IMG/VR virus record: IMGVR_UViG_3300031673_000124
Location: 1-44,353 of that record
From: a virus
DNA: 44,353 bases
Direction: 5' to 3' (one strand)
The notes below the pieces were generated by a model that was given only the letters and a program-made list of their open reading frames with translations, was not told the origin of the DNA and searched no databases. Each line of letters starts with the position of its first letter. The stretch's first letter is position 1. This document shows positions 29,478 to 38,519 of this stretch, piece by piece. The position numbers and the translations under genes were made by a program.

Positions 29478-32257
29478 TCGCAGTCTGGCCGGTAATAGCG
29501 ACCCGCGACAGGCCGGCGGATATCGCCGACCAGGTCGAGCGCCTCCTCCCCCAGCTCGAGGAGGGCGACAATATCGTCGTCGTTGTGGACGGCGGCGAGC
29601 CGACCATGCTGCAGACGGATCCCAAGGTGACTGTAATCAGGCTGGCCGAGAATGTCGGCGTCTACCGGGCGCGCCGCGTCGGGAACGCTTTTGTGCCCTG
29701 CGACGCGGTTATCTGCGAGATAGATGATCACGACCTGGCCGAGCCGAACCTCTTATCGAAAATCCGCGAGGCATTTACCGACGCGCAGGTAGTGCTCGCT
29801 TACTGTGATATCCATCTTCGCGCGGCCGACGGATCGTGCTGGACGACCCTGCCGAAACGCAACTATGAACCGGGCGGCTTCCACGCCGGGAATCTCGCCC
29901 TTGGCATGAGGGCTTATCGCAAGTGGGCATACGACGCGGTTGGAGGGTATCCGCTCGACGTGGACCCGGCGGGGGATTTCGCCCTGATGCTGCGTCTGGA
30001 GGCGCTGCTGGATGGATCGCCGCGCCACATCGTGCGCATCGCCGAGCCTCTGGTGACGGTCATTGCCGGGAACGGCATCAGCGGGAAGCGGCGCATAGAG
30101 CAGGATATGCAGGCCGCGAGTCTCGTGAACCAGATGCCGGGACAGGCCCTGCCGTTCCGTGCGATTGCGCCGTCGAGCGTGGCGGATGAGACGCGGCGGC
30201 TTGCCCCGCGCGAGCCGACGTGTCCCCCGCCCGATACGTGCGGCCGCTACAGGCCACACCTGGTGTATATCACGGCTCTGTTCGGCATCGGGAACGGCGG
30301 GGGCCAGTTGAGCGTGATCCGGGCCCTGCGCGCGGCGTATGACGCCGGCTGGCGCGTGACGGTCATCTGTGAGCGCGAGGTATCCACGGTGCACAAGGAC
30401 CTCGATTGGCTCTCGTTCGCCTGTTGCAAGAAGGCGGACGCCAAGTCCATAACCGAATATCTCAATGAGGCGCGGGCGGACCTCGCGGTGATAGAGGGCG
30501 AGGTGCATGTCTGGGACGCGGCCACCGCGGCCACGGAGGCGGCGCGCCTGCCCATCATCGGCAACATCCAGTTCTGGCGCCCGCTCGTGAACATCCACAG
30601 GGACGGCATCTGGGAGGCGATCAACGGCAAGCCCGAGGATATCCTGCCGTTCGTCGACCACGAGGGGGTCAAGCGATTCAAGACGGCCGTTGCCGTCATC
30701 GCCAATAGCGAGGTGACCGCGCGCTGGGTGGAGACGATCACCGGGATAAAGCCAACTATTATGAATCCGCCAATCGACCCTGACGCGGTGATAGTGAAGG
30801 ATGCCGTTCCCGTCCGCGAGCGCCGCTTCGTGACATGCATGTCGGGGCAGCAGTTAAAGGGGGCGGATATGTTTGCCGCGATGGCCAGGGCCAGGCCGGA
30901 CTTGGAGTTCAAGATCGTCGGCGGAGACATCATACACTGCAGAGGGGGCATCGCCTCGCTCGACGCATACGAGGGAATCCCGAATCTCGTGCTGGAGCGT
31001 GGCTGGATAGGCGATATCCGGGAGGTCTATGCCGAGGCCCGCGCCGTCTTCATCGGCACGCAGACGGCGGAGACGTTCTCGCGGTGCGCCGCGGAGGCGC
31101 GCGCTAATGGCATTCCGATTATCGCCACGGATGCTGGCAACCTGCCGAATATCGTGAACGCGGGCAAGCCTGGCGGCGTAATTATCCCGCGCCATCCCTC
31201 GCTGCCCGAATGCCTCGCGGCACTGGACACCGCGTTGGCGATGGATATCGAGACGGACGCATCCTTTTGCCACGACGATACACCGAAGGCCGTGGCGCTC
31301 TTCGAGCGACATCGCAACCTGTCCGAGGTGCTGATCGCCCGGGTCAACGCTCCGGGGATAGGGCGGGCCGCTACGGAACTCGCGCGAGCCCTCGGCGTGC
31401 GCGAGGTCGAGGGCATTCCCCGCCAGGAACAGATCGACGGCGCCGCGCTGACGATCCTGCCGGGAGGATTCAACGCGGCATACGCAACGATCTTAGAGCG
31501 ATCCCAAGCTCGCGTCGGGCTTTACTGGTGCAGCCACATGGCCCAGATGGATACGAGTCGCCATGAAATGGAAGCGTTCGTGGACGCCTTTGACGCGCTT
31601 GGCAAAAGGCCGGGCGCCTATTTCCTTACCTCCTGTCGGCACGATGCGGAATTCCTACAGTCGCTCGGGTACGCTAACGTCGAGTGGTTGCCACTCTGCT
31701 ACGCGGTCCCCGCGGCGCTTGGCCTGCGCAGGGAGCCGAAGACCGTCTACATTCCCGGCCCCTATGGCCCGAGGAAGAATATCTACGTGGCGCTGGCAGC
31801 CACACGCGCGGCCGGGTGCGAGGCCAACGTGGGGGAATGGATCACGCGTCACAAGGAGGCCGTGGCGTTCGCCAGGCACATCGGATTGGCGCTGCGCGTG
31901 GTGCCGATACGCAACTGCGATGACGTCCTGGAGATGGCGGCAAGCTCATCGGCTGCCTTGGCCATCAGCATCGCGGAGACGTTCTGCTACTCGGCCGCCG
32001 ACTGCATCTCCCAGGAGACGCCCGTCCTCGGATGGGCCGGCGTCCCCGCCGTCGCCCGCGAGGCGCGTCACGGGTTGGTCGCCGATCCGGGCGACGTGGA
32101 GGAAGTCGCGGCCGCACTGCGCGTCCTCGTGAACGATCCCGAGGCCGCCGGCGAATGCGCGCGCGAGCAGCGGGCGTGGCTGAAGGCTACCGTGGAAGTG
32201 CACGCCCTTGAGGCGCGCGCGCGGCTGAGGCGCATTACGGAAAGAGGGATGGCATGA
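29456..32257 (+). CDS. Triple-domain glycosyltransferase (GT2 + GT4 + GT4-like)
   Basis: 933 residues, ATG 29456. Residues 1-220: GT-A/GT2 fold, with VVVVDGG (41-47) and the metal motif DDHD (90-93). Residues about 267-600: GT-B/GT4, with GIGNGGGQLSVIRAL (277-291), NSEVTARWV, and the EX7E pair E539/E547 in ETFSRCAAEARANG. Residues about 660-933: a second GT4-like half or full domain (YIPGPYGPRKNIYVALAAT; ETFCYSAADCISQ with E841 and D849 in place of the second Glu), perhaps less active. Three domains in one chain suggest stepwise transfer of several sugars. It lies between capsid and connector genes and overlaps the next glycosyltransferase by 4 bases, so it is late-expressed. Acceptor unknown; virion protein glycosylation is the favoured inference. 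Confidence 0.85.
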   Translation: MASRENVVAVWPVIATRDRPADIADQVERLLPQLEEGDNIVVVVDGGEPTMLQTDPKVTVIRLAENVGVYRARRVGNAFVPCDAVICEIDDHDLAEPNLLSKIREAFTDAQVVLAYCDIHLRAADGSCWTTLPKRNYEPGGFHAGNLALGMRAYRKWAYDAVGGYPLDVDPAGDFALMLRLEALLDGSPRHIVRIAEPLVTVIAGNGISGKRRIEQDMQAASLVNQMPGQALPFRAIAPSSVADETRRLAPREPTCPPPDTCGRYRPHLVYITALFGIGNGGGQLSVIRALRAAYDAGWRVTVICEREVSTVHKDLDWLSFACCKKADAKSITEYLNEARADLAVIEGEVHVWDAATAATEAARLPIIGNIQFWRPLVNIHRDGIWEAINGKPEDILPFVDHEGVKRFKTAVAVIANSEVTARWVETITGIKPTIMNPPIDPDAVIVKDAVPVRERRFVTCMSGQQLKGADMFAAMARARPDLEFKIVGGDIIHCRGGIASLDAYEGIPNLVLERGWIGDIREVYAEARAVFIGTQTAETFSRCAAEARANGIPIIATDAGNLPNIVNAGKPGGVIIPRHPSLPECLAALDTALAMDIETDASFCHDDTPKAVALFERHRNLSEVLIARVNAPGIGRAATELARALGVREVEGIPRQEQIDGAALTILPGGFNAAYATILERSQARVGLYWCSHMAQMDTSRHEMEAFVDAFDALGKRPGAYFLTSCRHDAEFLQSLGYANVEWLPLCYAVPAALGLRREPKTVYIPGPYGPRKNIYVALAATRAAGCEANVGEWITRHKEAVAFARHIGLALRVVPIRNCDDVLEMAASSSAALAISIAETFCYSAADCISQETPVLGWAGVPAVAREARHGLVADPGDVEEVAAALRVLVNDPEAAGECAREQRAWLKATVEVHALEARARLRRITERGMA

Positions 32258-33255
32258 ATTTCCTGGTCGTTGGGGGCAATAACGCGGCGGACACGCTTGG
32301 CGTGGTGGTGCGGGCAATGGAGCGATCCGGCCATCACGTGACGTATGTCCCGACGGCAGGCCGCTGGACGCGCGAGACGAATGTCGAGGGTAACGCCGCC
32401 GAGGTGGCGAGGATAATGGGGATCACGCCCGGGTTTTTCGAATGCCTCCTCTGGTGGAATCCGAAGAACGATGTCAACGAGGAGGCCATAAGGCGCCTGC
32501 GCGCGCTGGACCCGAAGACGAGGACCGTCTACTGGACCATCGACGATCCGTACTATTACGATTCCGGCGGCCGTTCATATGACGGCTTTGAGTTGGCCGT
32601 CACGTGCTCGCGCGATGTGTTACCTCGATACGAGGCGCTTGGCATCAAGGCCGCGTGCATCTATCCCCCGTGCGACAGCGAACTTCACGGCCACGCTCCG
32701 ATCCGCCAGGAGGACGCCGCGGACCTGATGTTCGCCGCATCGAATTGCTACTCGCGCGAGAGGTATCCGGCGATCCTCGTCGACCGCCGGGACCTGGCGC
32801 TCTCCGCCGCAAAGATCGGGAGCTTGACGCTGTACGGCCAGAAAGACGGGCGGAGCGGATGGTTAGGCGAACAGGGTTCGCCGCTTCTCGCGCCCCACTA
32901 CCGCGGTTGGCATTCATACGAGGCGCTGCCGTCGACCTACGCCTCGGCGAAGATCTGCATTAATTCCCATGTGCGGCCGGACGGCGTCGGATATCTCAAT
33001 CAGCGGGTCATGGAGATCATGGGGTCGGGCGGGTTCATGCTCTGCGACCGCGTCGCCGGCATCGAGGATACGTTCGCGCCCGACATCGAGATCGCCACGT
33101 GGGCGACGCTTGAGGAATTCGAAAGCAAGGCGCGGTTCTACCTGGCGCACGAGACGGCGCGGGCGCATATCGCCGCGGCCGGCCGGGAGCGCGCGCTGCG
33201 GGATTTCTCCGGCGAGGTGTTCGTACAGAAACTCTACAACTTCGTGAAGGCGTAG
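32254..33255 (+). CDS. CgeB-like glycosyltransferase
   Basis: 333 residues, ATG 32254 overlapping the previous stop. It has an N-terminal Rossmann half (MNFLVVGGNNAADTLG) and TVYWTIDDP. The C-terminal block (YLNQRVMEIMGSGGFMLCDR; FAPDIEIATWATLEE; AAAGRERAL) is the CgeB/Glyco_trans_1_2 family hallmark, first known from spore coat glycosylation and found in many phages. It probably adds one sugar in the same pathway as its neighbours. Confidence 0.88.
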   Translation: MNFLVVGGNNAADTLGVVVRAMERSGHHVTYVPTAGRWTRETNVEGNAAEVARIMGITPGFFECLLWWNPKNDVNEEAIRRLRALDPKTRTVYWTIDDPYYYDSGGRSYDGFELAVTCSRDVLPRYEALGIKAACIYPPCDSELHGHAPIRQEDAADLMFAASNCYSRERYPAILVDRRDLALSAAKIGSLTLYGQKDGRSGWLGEQGSPLLAPHYRGWHSYEALPSTYASAKICINSHVRPDGVGYLNQRVMEIMGSGGFMLCDRVAGIEDTFAPDIEIATWATLEEFESKARFYLAHETARAHIAAAGRERALRDFSGEVFVQKLYNFVKA

Positions 33256-33258
33256 CAA

Positions 33259-33846
33259 GTGATCATCAACGATACGATAACGGAACTCCTGAAAGACCCC
33301 AACTTGGGCTCCTCGCGCCAGTGCTACGCGCTGATGTACGCGCTCGCGAGGGCATTCCAAGCCAAGACGGTACTCGAAATCGGGACGCACCGGGGCGTCA
33401 GCGCGCTGACGTTCGCGCAGGCGATAGCGGACAACGGCGACGCGGCTCGGGTGTGGACGGTGGACGACTACAGCCAGGGCGCCTCGCCGGTGGAGCATCG
33501 GGCGACGGCGCTGGCGGCCTTCGCCCAGGCGGGATTCGCGGAGGCGATAACGCTCGTGGAGGGTAGTTCAAAGGACGCGCTCAGGCCCTTGCTGGCGAAG
33601 ATCGCCCCGCTCGACCTCATCTTCATCGACGGCGACCATTCTCTCGGCGGGGTGATGGCGGACTACGGCGCCTGCAAAGGCTCGACCGATAGACTCCTTT
33701 TCCACGACATGGCCGGAGACAACATGCGGCCGGTGTTCGCGGTGCTACAGGATGCCGGATGGCATATCACGTATTTTCCCACGCGGGCGACGGAAGGCGA
33801 CAGGCGGCCCAAGGGCATGCTGCTCGCCGAAAGGAAGTGGACATAA
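33259..33846 (+). CDS. SAM-dependent methyltransferase (Methyltransf_24-like)
   Basis: 195 residues, GTG 33259, three bases after the previous stop. SAM motif VLEIGTHRG (38-46); WTVDDY; LIFIDGDHSLGGVMADY (D124, D126, H127 bind the metal in related sugar O-methyltransferases and hydroxylases). It lies in the glycan cluster, so it may methylate a sugar of the finished glycan (inference). The stop overlaps the connector gene start (TAATG). Confidence 0.8.
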   Translation: MIINDTITELLKDPNLGSSRQCYALMYALARAFQAKTVLEIGTHRGVSALTFAQAIADNGDAARVWTVDDYSQGASPVEHRATALAAFAQAGFAEAITLVEGSSKDALRPLLAKIAPLDLIFIDGDHSLGGVMADYGACKGSTDRLLFHDMAGDNMRPVFAVLQDAGWHITYFPTRATEGDRRPKGMLLAERKWT

Positions 33847-34475
33847 TGCTGCACGCGGCGGTAGCGACAATCCGTACATACCTTGGCCTGACGTCAAGCG
33901 AGGATGCCGCAATCCAGGCAATCGCGGACATGGTGCAGAGTCTTATGGAGGAGCACTGCAAACGGCGCCTCAAGGCCGCGGCCAGGACGTTCTACGCCGA
34001 CGGAGGCCATATCGGCCTCGGAGATCAGCCACCGCGGGTTGCCCTGGCTCTGGACGGATCGACCTCGCTCAACGACCTGATCCAGTTGCCCGAACCCTTC
34101 GCGAGTATCGCGTCGGTGAAGCAGGACAGCAGCCGCGTCTTTGCCGCGGGTTCGCTTGTGTCCGCGACGACCTATGCGCTCGACGGCAGCGGCATGCTGC
34201 TTCGGCGCCTGGACAATGTCTGGGAGCCGGGCCTGCGCAACATCGAGATCATTGGGCAGGTGGGATTTGCCACCATGCCCGCCACGCTTCTCATGTGCGA
34301 AATAAACGAGGTATCCCGCCGCCGGAACATGCAGGCGGCGCAGCGCCAGGGCGACGATATTCTGAAGTCGCAGTCGACCGAGGGATGGAGCAAGACTTTC
34401 CGCGACGACGTAAACGGCCTGGCCGAGGAGACAAAGGACATTTTGAACCGGGCCTATCGAAACCGAGGCTGGTAA
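33846..34475 (+). CDS. Head-tail connector (HK97 gp6-like adaptor)
   Basis: 209 residues, ATG 33846. It starts with the helical pattern of gp6-type adaptors (VATIRTYLGLTSSEDAAIQAIADMVQSLME), then CKRRL and beta strands, ending in a basic helix. Its place after the head genes supports the call. It docks under the portal to join the tail. The glycan genes separate it from the capsid gene. Confidence 0.75.
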   Translation: MLHAAVATIRTYLGLTSSEDAAIQAIADMVQSLMEEHCKRRLKAAARTFYADGGHIGLGDQPPRVALALDGSTSLNDLIQLPEPFASIASVKQDSSRVFAAGSLVSATTYALDGSGMLLRRLDNVWEPGLRNIEIIGQVGFATMPATLLMCEINEVSRRRNMQAAQRQGDDILKSQSTEGWSKTFRDDVNGLAEETKDILNRAYRNRGW

Positions 34476-34488
34476 TGAAGGGGGCGCC

Positions 34489-34800
34489 ATGACGCCGGCG
34501 GAACAGGGGGATATCCAGAGAGTCTTGGGCCGACTCGAGAACGGACAGGAGATGTTGTCCGGCCAGGTCAAGGCCCTTTTCCACAAGGTCGAAGCGATAC
34601 CCGGGCAGGTAGCACTTCAGCAGGAGGCCTGCCGCATGCGGCATGACGCGCGGATGGAGGCGGCGGAGGGCCGTATCGGCGAGCTGGAGGCGTGCAAAGT
34701 CGAGACGCGCGGGATGATACGCGGAGGGTGGGCGATTCTGATTTGGATCGGGTCGGCCATTACATTTGCGGTCGGAGTCTATCTGAGCGTGAGGAAATAG
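34489..34800 (+). CDS. Coiled-coil membrane protein, XhlA/holin-like
   Basis: 103 residues, ATG 34489. Residues 1-70 form a coiled coil (IQRVLGRLENGQEMLSGQVKA) and residues about 78-98 one transmembrane helix (GWAILIWIGSAITFAVGVYL) followed by SVRK. This is the layout of XhlA-like holin-associated proteins. It is the best holin candidate in the window, although it lies in the neck genes and not beside an endolysin. Confidence 0.55.
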   Translation: MTPAEQGDIQRVLGRLENGQEMLSGQVKALFHKVEAIPGQVALQQEACRMRHDARMEAAEGRIGELEACKVETRGMIRGGWAILIWIGSAITFAVGVYLSVRK

Positions 34801-34816
34801 AAGGGAAGAAGAGGAC

Positions 34817-34917
34817 GTGCGGGAGGTGCTGGCGGTTTTGAAGCGGCTGGAGGCGGGGCGGTAATGAGCAATGCCGAGGCGATAGTGACGGTTCTGCGGC
34901 GGGCGGAGGAAGTATGA
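34817..34917 (+). other. Two tiny overlapping frames (15 and 17 codons)
   Basis: GTG 34817-34864 encodes a 15-residue peptide (REVLAVLKRLEAGR core) and ATG 34864-34917 a 17-residue peptide (SNAEAIVTVLRRAEEV). Each overlaps the next start by a base or so, and both resemble VLxRLE/VLRRAE helices. They may be coupling leader peptides that keep ribosomes on the message. Weak support as real genes. Confidence 0.3.
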
Positions 34918-35087
34918 TGGCGAAGTTGATTTCAGTCTCCGCCGATGCCTTGATTTTTGAGGTCGAGGGCGAAGAGGTCAGCGTTAGCATTGCGGGCTTG
35001 TCCTCTGAGGATGCGACTCTTGCGGCACAAGTCTATGACGCTGGGCTACGGGTTACGAGGCTGGACGATGGAGGGGTGAAAGTCTGA
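34914..35087 (+). CDS. Small protein before the neck fibre-like gene
   Basis: 57 residues from ATG 34914 (or 56 from ATG 34917). A beta-rich first half (LISVSADALIFEVEGEEVSV) and a helix. TGATG overlap with the next gene. No family recognised. Confidence 0.6.
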   Translation: MMAKLISVSADALIFEVEGEEVSVSIAGLSSEDATLAAQVYDAGLRVTRLDDGGVKV

Positions 35088-36916
35088 TGGCTGTCTACTT
35101 CTCGACCGGTTGCGAGACAATCGCGTGGCCCGACCTCGACTACGTTTATACGGATGGCAACGGGTTCTTTGAACTCGTTGGTGGAGGGCGTTCGGGCAAT
35201 TGTTGGCGGGCGCGGATATCGTCAGGCACGGGGTCGTGCTACGCCAATAAATATTTGTTTGGGGCCACGCCGCCACCCGCAACCGGTCTTGGGCGAATCA
35301 CTCTGTATTGCGAGTGGACCGGCCACGTCTCCGCCGACCTGCGTTTTTTCGGCAGTCCCGATGCAGTTGCGGAGACAGACCGCTTTCGGCTCGTGAGCAC
35401 GGGCCTCGGATACCTGATGACCCAATGCAGGGCGAGAATCGAGTTTCCGCAGGGAGGGCTTGTGCGGCAGGTCGCCACGCCGCCGCTATTGGATTTCGAC
35501 GTATGGTACAAGTTTTCCATCATCTACTTCATCGGCGAGGGTGGAACAGACAGTTGGGCGGTGTTTGAGATAAACGACGTGCGGTACACGGAGGTTGTCG
35601 ATTGCGACCTGAGGTATGGTGACAACATCCCTGGTTCGTTCAACGTCGGGGTGATAGCATCGACGAGCGTATACCCCACGAATCACGTCATGCGCATCGA
35701 CGACATCCTCATCGACGACGAGTTTGATCCTGCCGACTACAAGCCGACCTGGCTGCCGGAAACCGATAAGGTCGTAAAGCCGACACTTTTTGGGCTTGAC
35801 CTCGAAGGCACGCACGAGTGCGAAAACCTCAACGACCCCTCCGAGGGCGACGTGCGCAAAACGGTGGTCTTCGGGCGGGGGCTGGAATTCGAGGGCAACC
35901 TCGCCCTGACGACGGCGGACAATCTCCGGCGCGACGTGGGCATAGGCGCGAATGGAACAGAGGTCATCGGCAACATCACGCTTACGGCGGCGGAGAACCT
36001 TCTGCTCGATGTCGGCATAGGCTCCAACGGCACGGAGGTTGTGGGCACGCACGAGTGCGAGGCCATCCCCGACCCGGTCGCCGATGCCGACGTGCGTTTC
36101 GGCACGTTAAATCCGGGGACTGGCGGAACCGGCCTCATCCACGTGCCCGCGCCGGGCAAGGTCGCCCTTGATGAGCCCGTTGACCAGGCGCAAGGAACGC
36201 GAACGGATTGCCCCGTCGCGGCCGCCGTCCTGGACACCAAATACGGCGACCCGGACGCGCAGTTCACCGGCACGCATGAGTGCCCCGATACCTACATCCC
36301 GCCCCTCGCCATCACCACGGCCAGCCTTCCCGCCGGCATCTACGAGGTGGCCTACTCCGCCGCCCTGGCGGCCACCGGGGGCGTTCCGCCATATACTTGG
36401 CACCTTATCAGCGGTTCTTTGCCCCCAGGCCTAACGTTGGCGCCCACGGGCGCAGTGACGGGCACGCCTGGGATGCCTGGGGCTTTCTCCCTCGTGGCCA
36501 CCGTTACCGATGCGGGGGGCCAGACAAATGCCCGTCTCGTAACATTGACGATCACGGGCATGATCGCCAGACTCCCGAACCGCCAATTCGTCCACCTCAT
36601 AAAACTCTACAGGAACTCAGCCGCGAAGGCCGCGTCGGGCCGGGTCCTGAACTCATGGACGTATCAACGCGAAGTTTCCTGCCTCTGGTTTCCCAAGGGC
36701 GGGGACATCGTCGAGAGTAAATTCGGTCGCGCATTCCAGTGTGACGCGATAGCATGGATTGACCCGAGCGAGGACGTGCGGCCGCAGAAAGCGGGGGAAG
36801 AACCGGACTTGGTGGAATTCGAGGGGCAACAATACTACGTCCGGAACGTGCGCAACGCCGGCGGGACGGACAGGTATCTCATCGCTCAGATGGAGGCTAC
36901 CGCAGATGCGCTCTGA
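35087..36916 (+). CDS. LamG-like, Ig-like and head-closure fusion protein
   Basis: 609 residues, ATG 35087. Residues 1-215 resemble a LamG/concanavalin-type beta-sandwich. Residues about 225-400 hold repeats with GTHEC (three copies), DVGIGxNGTEV (two copies) and VLDTKYGDPDAQFTGT, a pattern of phage and bacterial fibre proteins. Residues about 405-480 form an Ig-like putative He_PIG domain (GVPPYTWHLISGSLPPGLTL). Residues about 490-609 (VLNSWTYQREVSCLWFPKGG; FGRAFQCDAIAWIDPSEDV; QQYYVRNVRNAGGTDRYLI) match SPP1 gp16-type head-closure/stopper proteins. A stopper with large binding domains is unusual; it would display six copies around the neck as collar fibres. No internal ribosome binding site favours two proteins. 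Confidence 0.75.
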   Translation: MAVYFSTGCETIAWPDLDYVYTDGNGFFELVGGGRSGNCWRARISSGTGSCYANKYLFGATPPPATGLGRITLYCEWTGHVSADLRFFGSPDAVAETDRFRLVSTGLGYLMTQCRARIEFPQGGLVRQVATPPLLDFDVWYKFSIIYFIGEGGTDSWAVFEINDVRYTEVVDCDLRYGDNIPGSFNVGVIASTSVYPTNHVMRIDDILIDDEFDPADYKPTWLPETDKVVKPTLFGLDLEGTHECENLNDPSEGDVRKTVVFGRGLEFEGNLALTTADNLRRDVGIGANGTEVIGNITLTAAENLLLDVGIGSNGTEVVGTHECEAIPDPVADADVRFGTLNPGTGGTGLIHVPAPGKVALDEPVDQAQGTRTDCPVAAAVLDTKYGDPDAQFTGTHECPDTYIPPLAITTASLPAGIYEVAYSAALAATGGVPPYTWHLISGSLPPGLTLAPTGAVTGTPGMPGAFSLVATVTDAGGQTNARLVTLTITGMIARLPNRQFVHLIKLYRNSAAKAASGRVLNSWTYQREVSCLWFPKGGDIVESKFGRAFQCDAIAWIDPSEDVRPQKAGEEPDLVEFEGQQYYVRNVRNAGGTDRYLIAQMEATADAL

Positions 36917-37463
36917 GGGCATCACGTTCGAGCCCAATGCCAAGAAGCTGGACAAGTACTTGGGCAGCCGCGGTCTCAAGGCAGAGCGAATTGTTATAAA
37001 CCGCATGGGCAAGGCGGTAGGGACCTGGCACGGCAAGGCGCAGACATATGCTCCAATAGGTGCCTCGTTTGCCGGTTTGGGTAAACTGCGCCGCAGGCGC
37101 ATGGTGGCGGGCCGCAAATATATTGGCGGATCCTTACGCAAAGGGCTGCGGCCGGTGGTCGCCACGAGGGCCGGGCAAGTGCTGGGCATCATCTATTCGC
37201 CGACGAAGAGCCGAGGGAAATTCTACGGCGTCTTCGTCGAGATGGGAACGAAGTGGACGCGCAAGGGGAAACAGATGGGGATCGCCGGCGGCCGCGTCCG
37301 GGACTGGCGCCCAGGGGACCCCCCGATCACCGACTGGGCGGCCAAGCGGAAATATACGACGGCCAGGATGAGCCGCCTGTCGATAATGCCGTTTATCCGG
37401 CACTTCAGGCCGGCGGCACGGAAGCAGTTGGAAGAGGGGCTTCTCCAGGAGATCACGGAGTAA
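36906..37463 (+). CDS. Tail/neck protein (HK97 gp10-like)
   Basis: 185 residues, ATG 36906 overlapping the previous gene by 11 bases. A basic protein with a helical start (AKKLDKYLGSRGLKAERIVI) and YGVFVEMGTKWTRKGK, then PAARKQLEEGL at the end, the layout of HK97-gp10-like minor tail/neck proteins. It lies between stopper and tail completion genes, as in HK97 and lambda. Basic insertions (KLRRRRMVAGRKYIGG) are unusual. Confidence 0.7.
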   Translation: MRSEGITFEPNAKKLDKYLGSRGLKAERIVINRMGKAVGTWHGKAQTYAPIGASFAGLGKLRRRRMVAGRKYIGGSLRKGLRPVVATRAGQVLGIIYSPTKSRGKFYGVFVEMGTKWTRKGKQMGIAGGRVRDWRPGDPPITDWAAKRKYTTARMSRLSIMPFIRHFRPAARKQLEEGLLQEITE

Positions 37464-37466
37464 TCG

Positions 37467-37928
37467 ATGGCGCTGCAGGCAGAAGTCAAGGCGTTCAAGG
37501 AACTCTTCACGGCGTGGCTTACCTCTATCGAGGAATTGGCCGCCATCGTCGGCACCCATATCTACTGCAAGCGGCCGACGTCGACGAGCCGGTTCCCCTG
37601 TCTCGTCTGGAACTTCATCACGCGAAAGCCCGCGCTCGATCCCTTTGCCGGCAAGGTGGGCTGGAACGGAATGCTCGTGATCCGCCTGGGGAGTCCCGAC
37701 GACGATGTCCTCGACCAGATGGAGGCCGCCATCCTCGAGGCCCTCGGCAACGCGACGCCCGATATCACGGCCGTCCTCTCGAACGCAGTCATCGGGACCG
37801 GCAAATTCGAGGTAGTACAGGTCGAGGATTCGGAGGAGGTGATGATGCTGACGGAAAACCTCGTCGCGGATGAGCGTGATATTTTCTGTAACGTGGTCTT
37901 TTACCCGCTACCAATAGAGGAGGCGTAA
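37467..37928 (+). CDS. Tail completion/terminator protein
   Basis: 153 residues, ATG 37467. An alpha-beta pattern (LEAAILEALGNATPD; GKFEVVQVEDSEE; DIFCNVVFYPLP) of the gpU/gp17 tail terminator family, with the position just before the tail tube gene. Its hexamer caps the tail and joins it to the head. Confidence 0.7.
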   Translation: MALQAEVKAFKELFTAWLTSIEELAAIVGTHIYCKRPTSTSRFPCLVWNFITRKPALDPFAGKVGWNGMLVIRLGSPDDDVLDQMEAAILEALGNATPDITAVLSNAVIGTGKFEVVQVEDSEEVMMLTENLVADERDIFCNVVFYPLPIEEA

Positions 37929-37929
37929 G

Positions 37930-38469
37930 ATGGATCAGGTCGTGCTGGACGTAGTAGCGAAGATTTGTCAGGGCCCCGTGCTCATCGAGCTGGGGTACGA
38001 AACGCCGGAAACGGCGTTGAAGATCCTTTCCGAGGGCGACGTATCGGTCGAGACGTCCGAGGACGTTGCCGCAACGATGCTCGACGTCATCGGGAAGGTA
38101 GACGAGTTCGTCACCGACGAGAACGCGCAGGTCACGCTCACCATTCCGGAAATAACCTACGACATGGTCAAACGCATGTACTCGGCCGGGCTCGACGGCA
38201 CGACGTACATGGGCGTCGGCCACTCGGCGGGGACGCAGAAGACCAGCGTCTGTACCACGATGCGTATCCGCCCGTGGGCGCTGCGCAACGAAGTCTCGCC
38301 GACGCGGTGCATCGAGTTCTGGAAGGTAGCGGTCAGCGGCAACAAGAGCATCCGCATGGGCAAGGAGGCGCCGCACGGATTCGTCAGCGTGGTGTTCCAG
38401 GTTTTCAAGGACACGTCCCAGACGGACGGCATGATGCTCTTTAAGATAACGTCGCCGACGCGCTCGTAA
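37930..38469 (+). CDS. Major tail (tube) protein
   Basis: 179 residues, ATG 37930. It lies between the tail terminator and G/GT chaperones, the fixed place of the tube gene. Beta-rich with VTLTIPEITYDMVKRMY and FWKVAVSGNKSIRMGKE, ending VVFQVFKDTSQTDGMMLFKI, as expected of the tube fold. About 200 copies would make the tail shaft. It is a further possible glycan acceptor. Confidence 0.8.
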   Translation: MDQVVLDVVAKICQGPVLIELGYETPETALKILSEGDVSVETSEDVAATMLDVIGKVDEFVTDENAQVTLTIPEITYDMVKRMYSAGLDGTTYMGVGHSAGTQKTSVCTTMRIRPWALRNEVSPTRCIEFWKVAVSGNKSIRMGKEAPHGFVSVVFQVFKDTSQTDGMMLFKITSPTRS

Positions 38470-38519
38470 GCGCGAGGCGTGCAGGTCCCCGGCACTTGTG
38501 AGGCAAGGAGAATGGTTCG

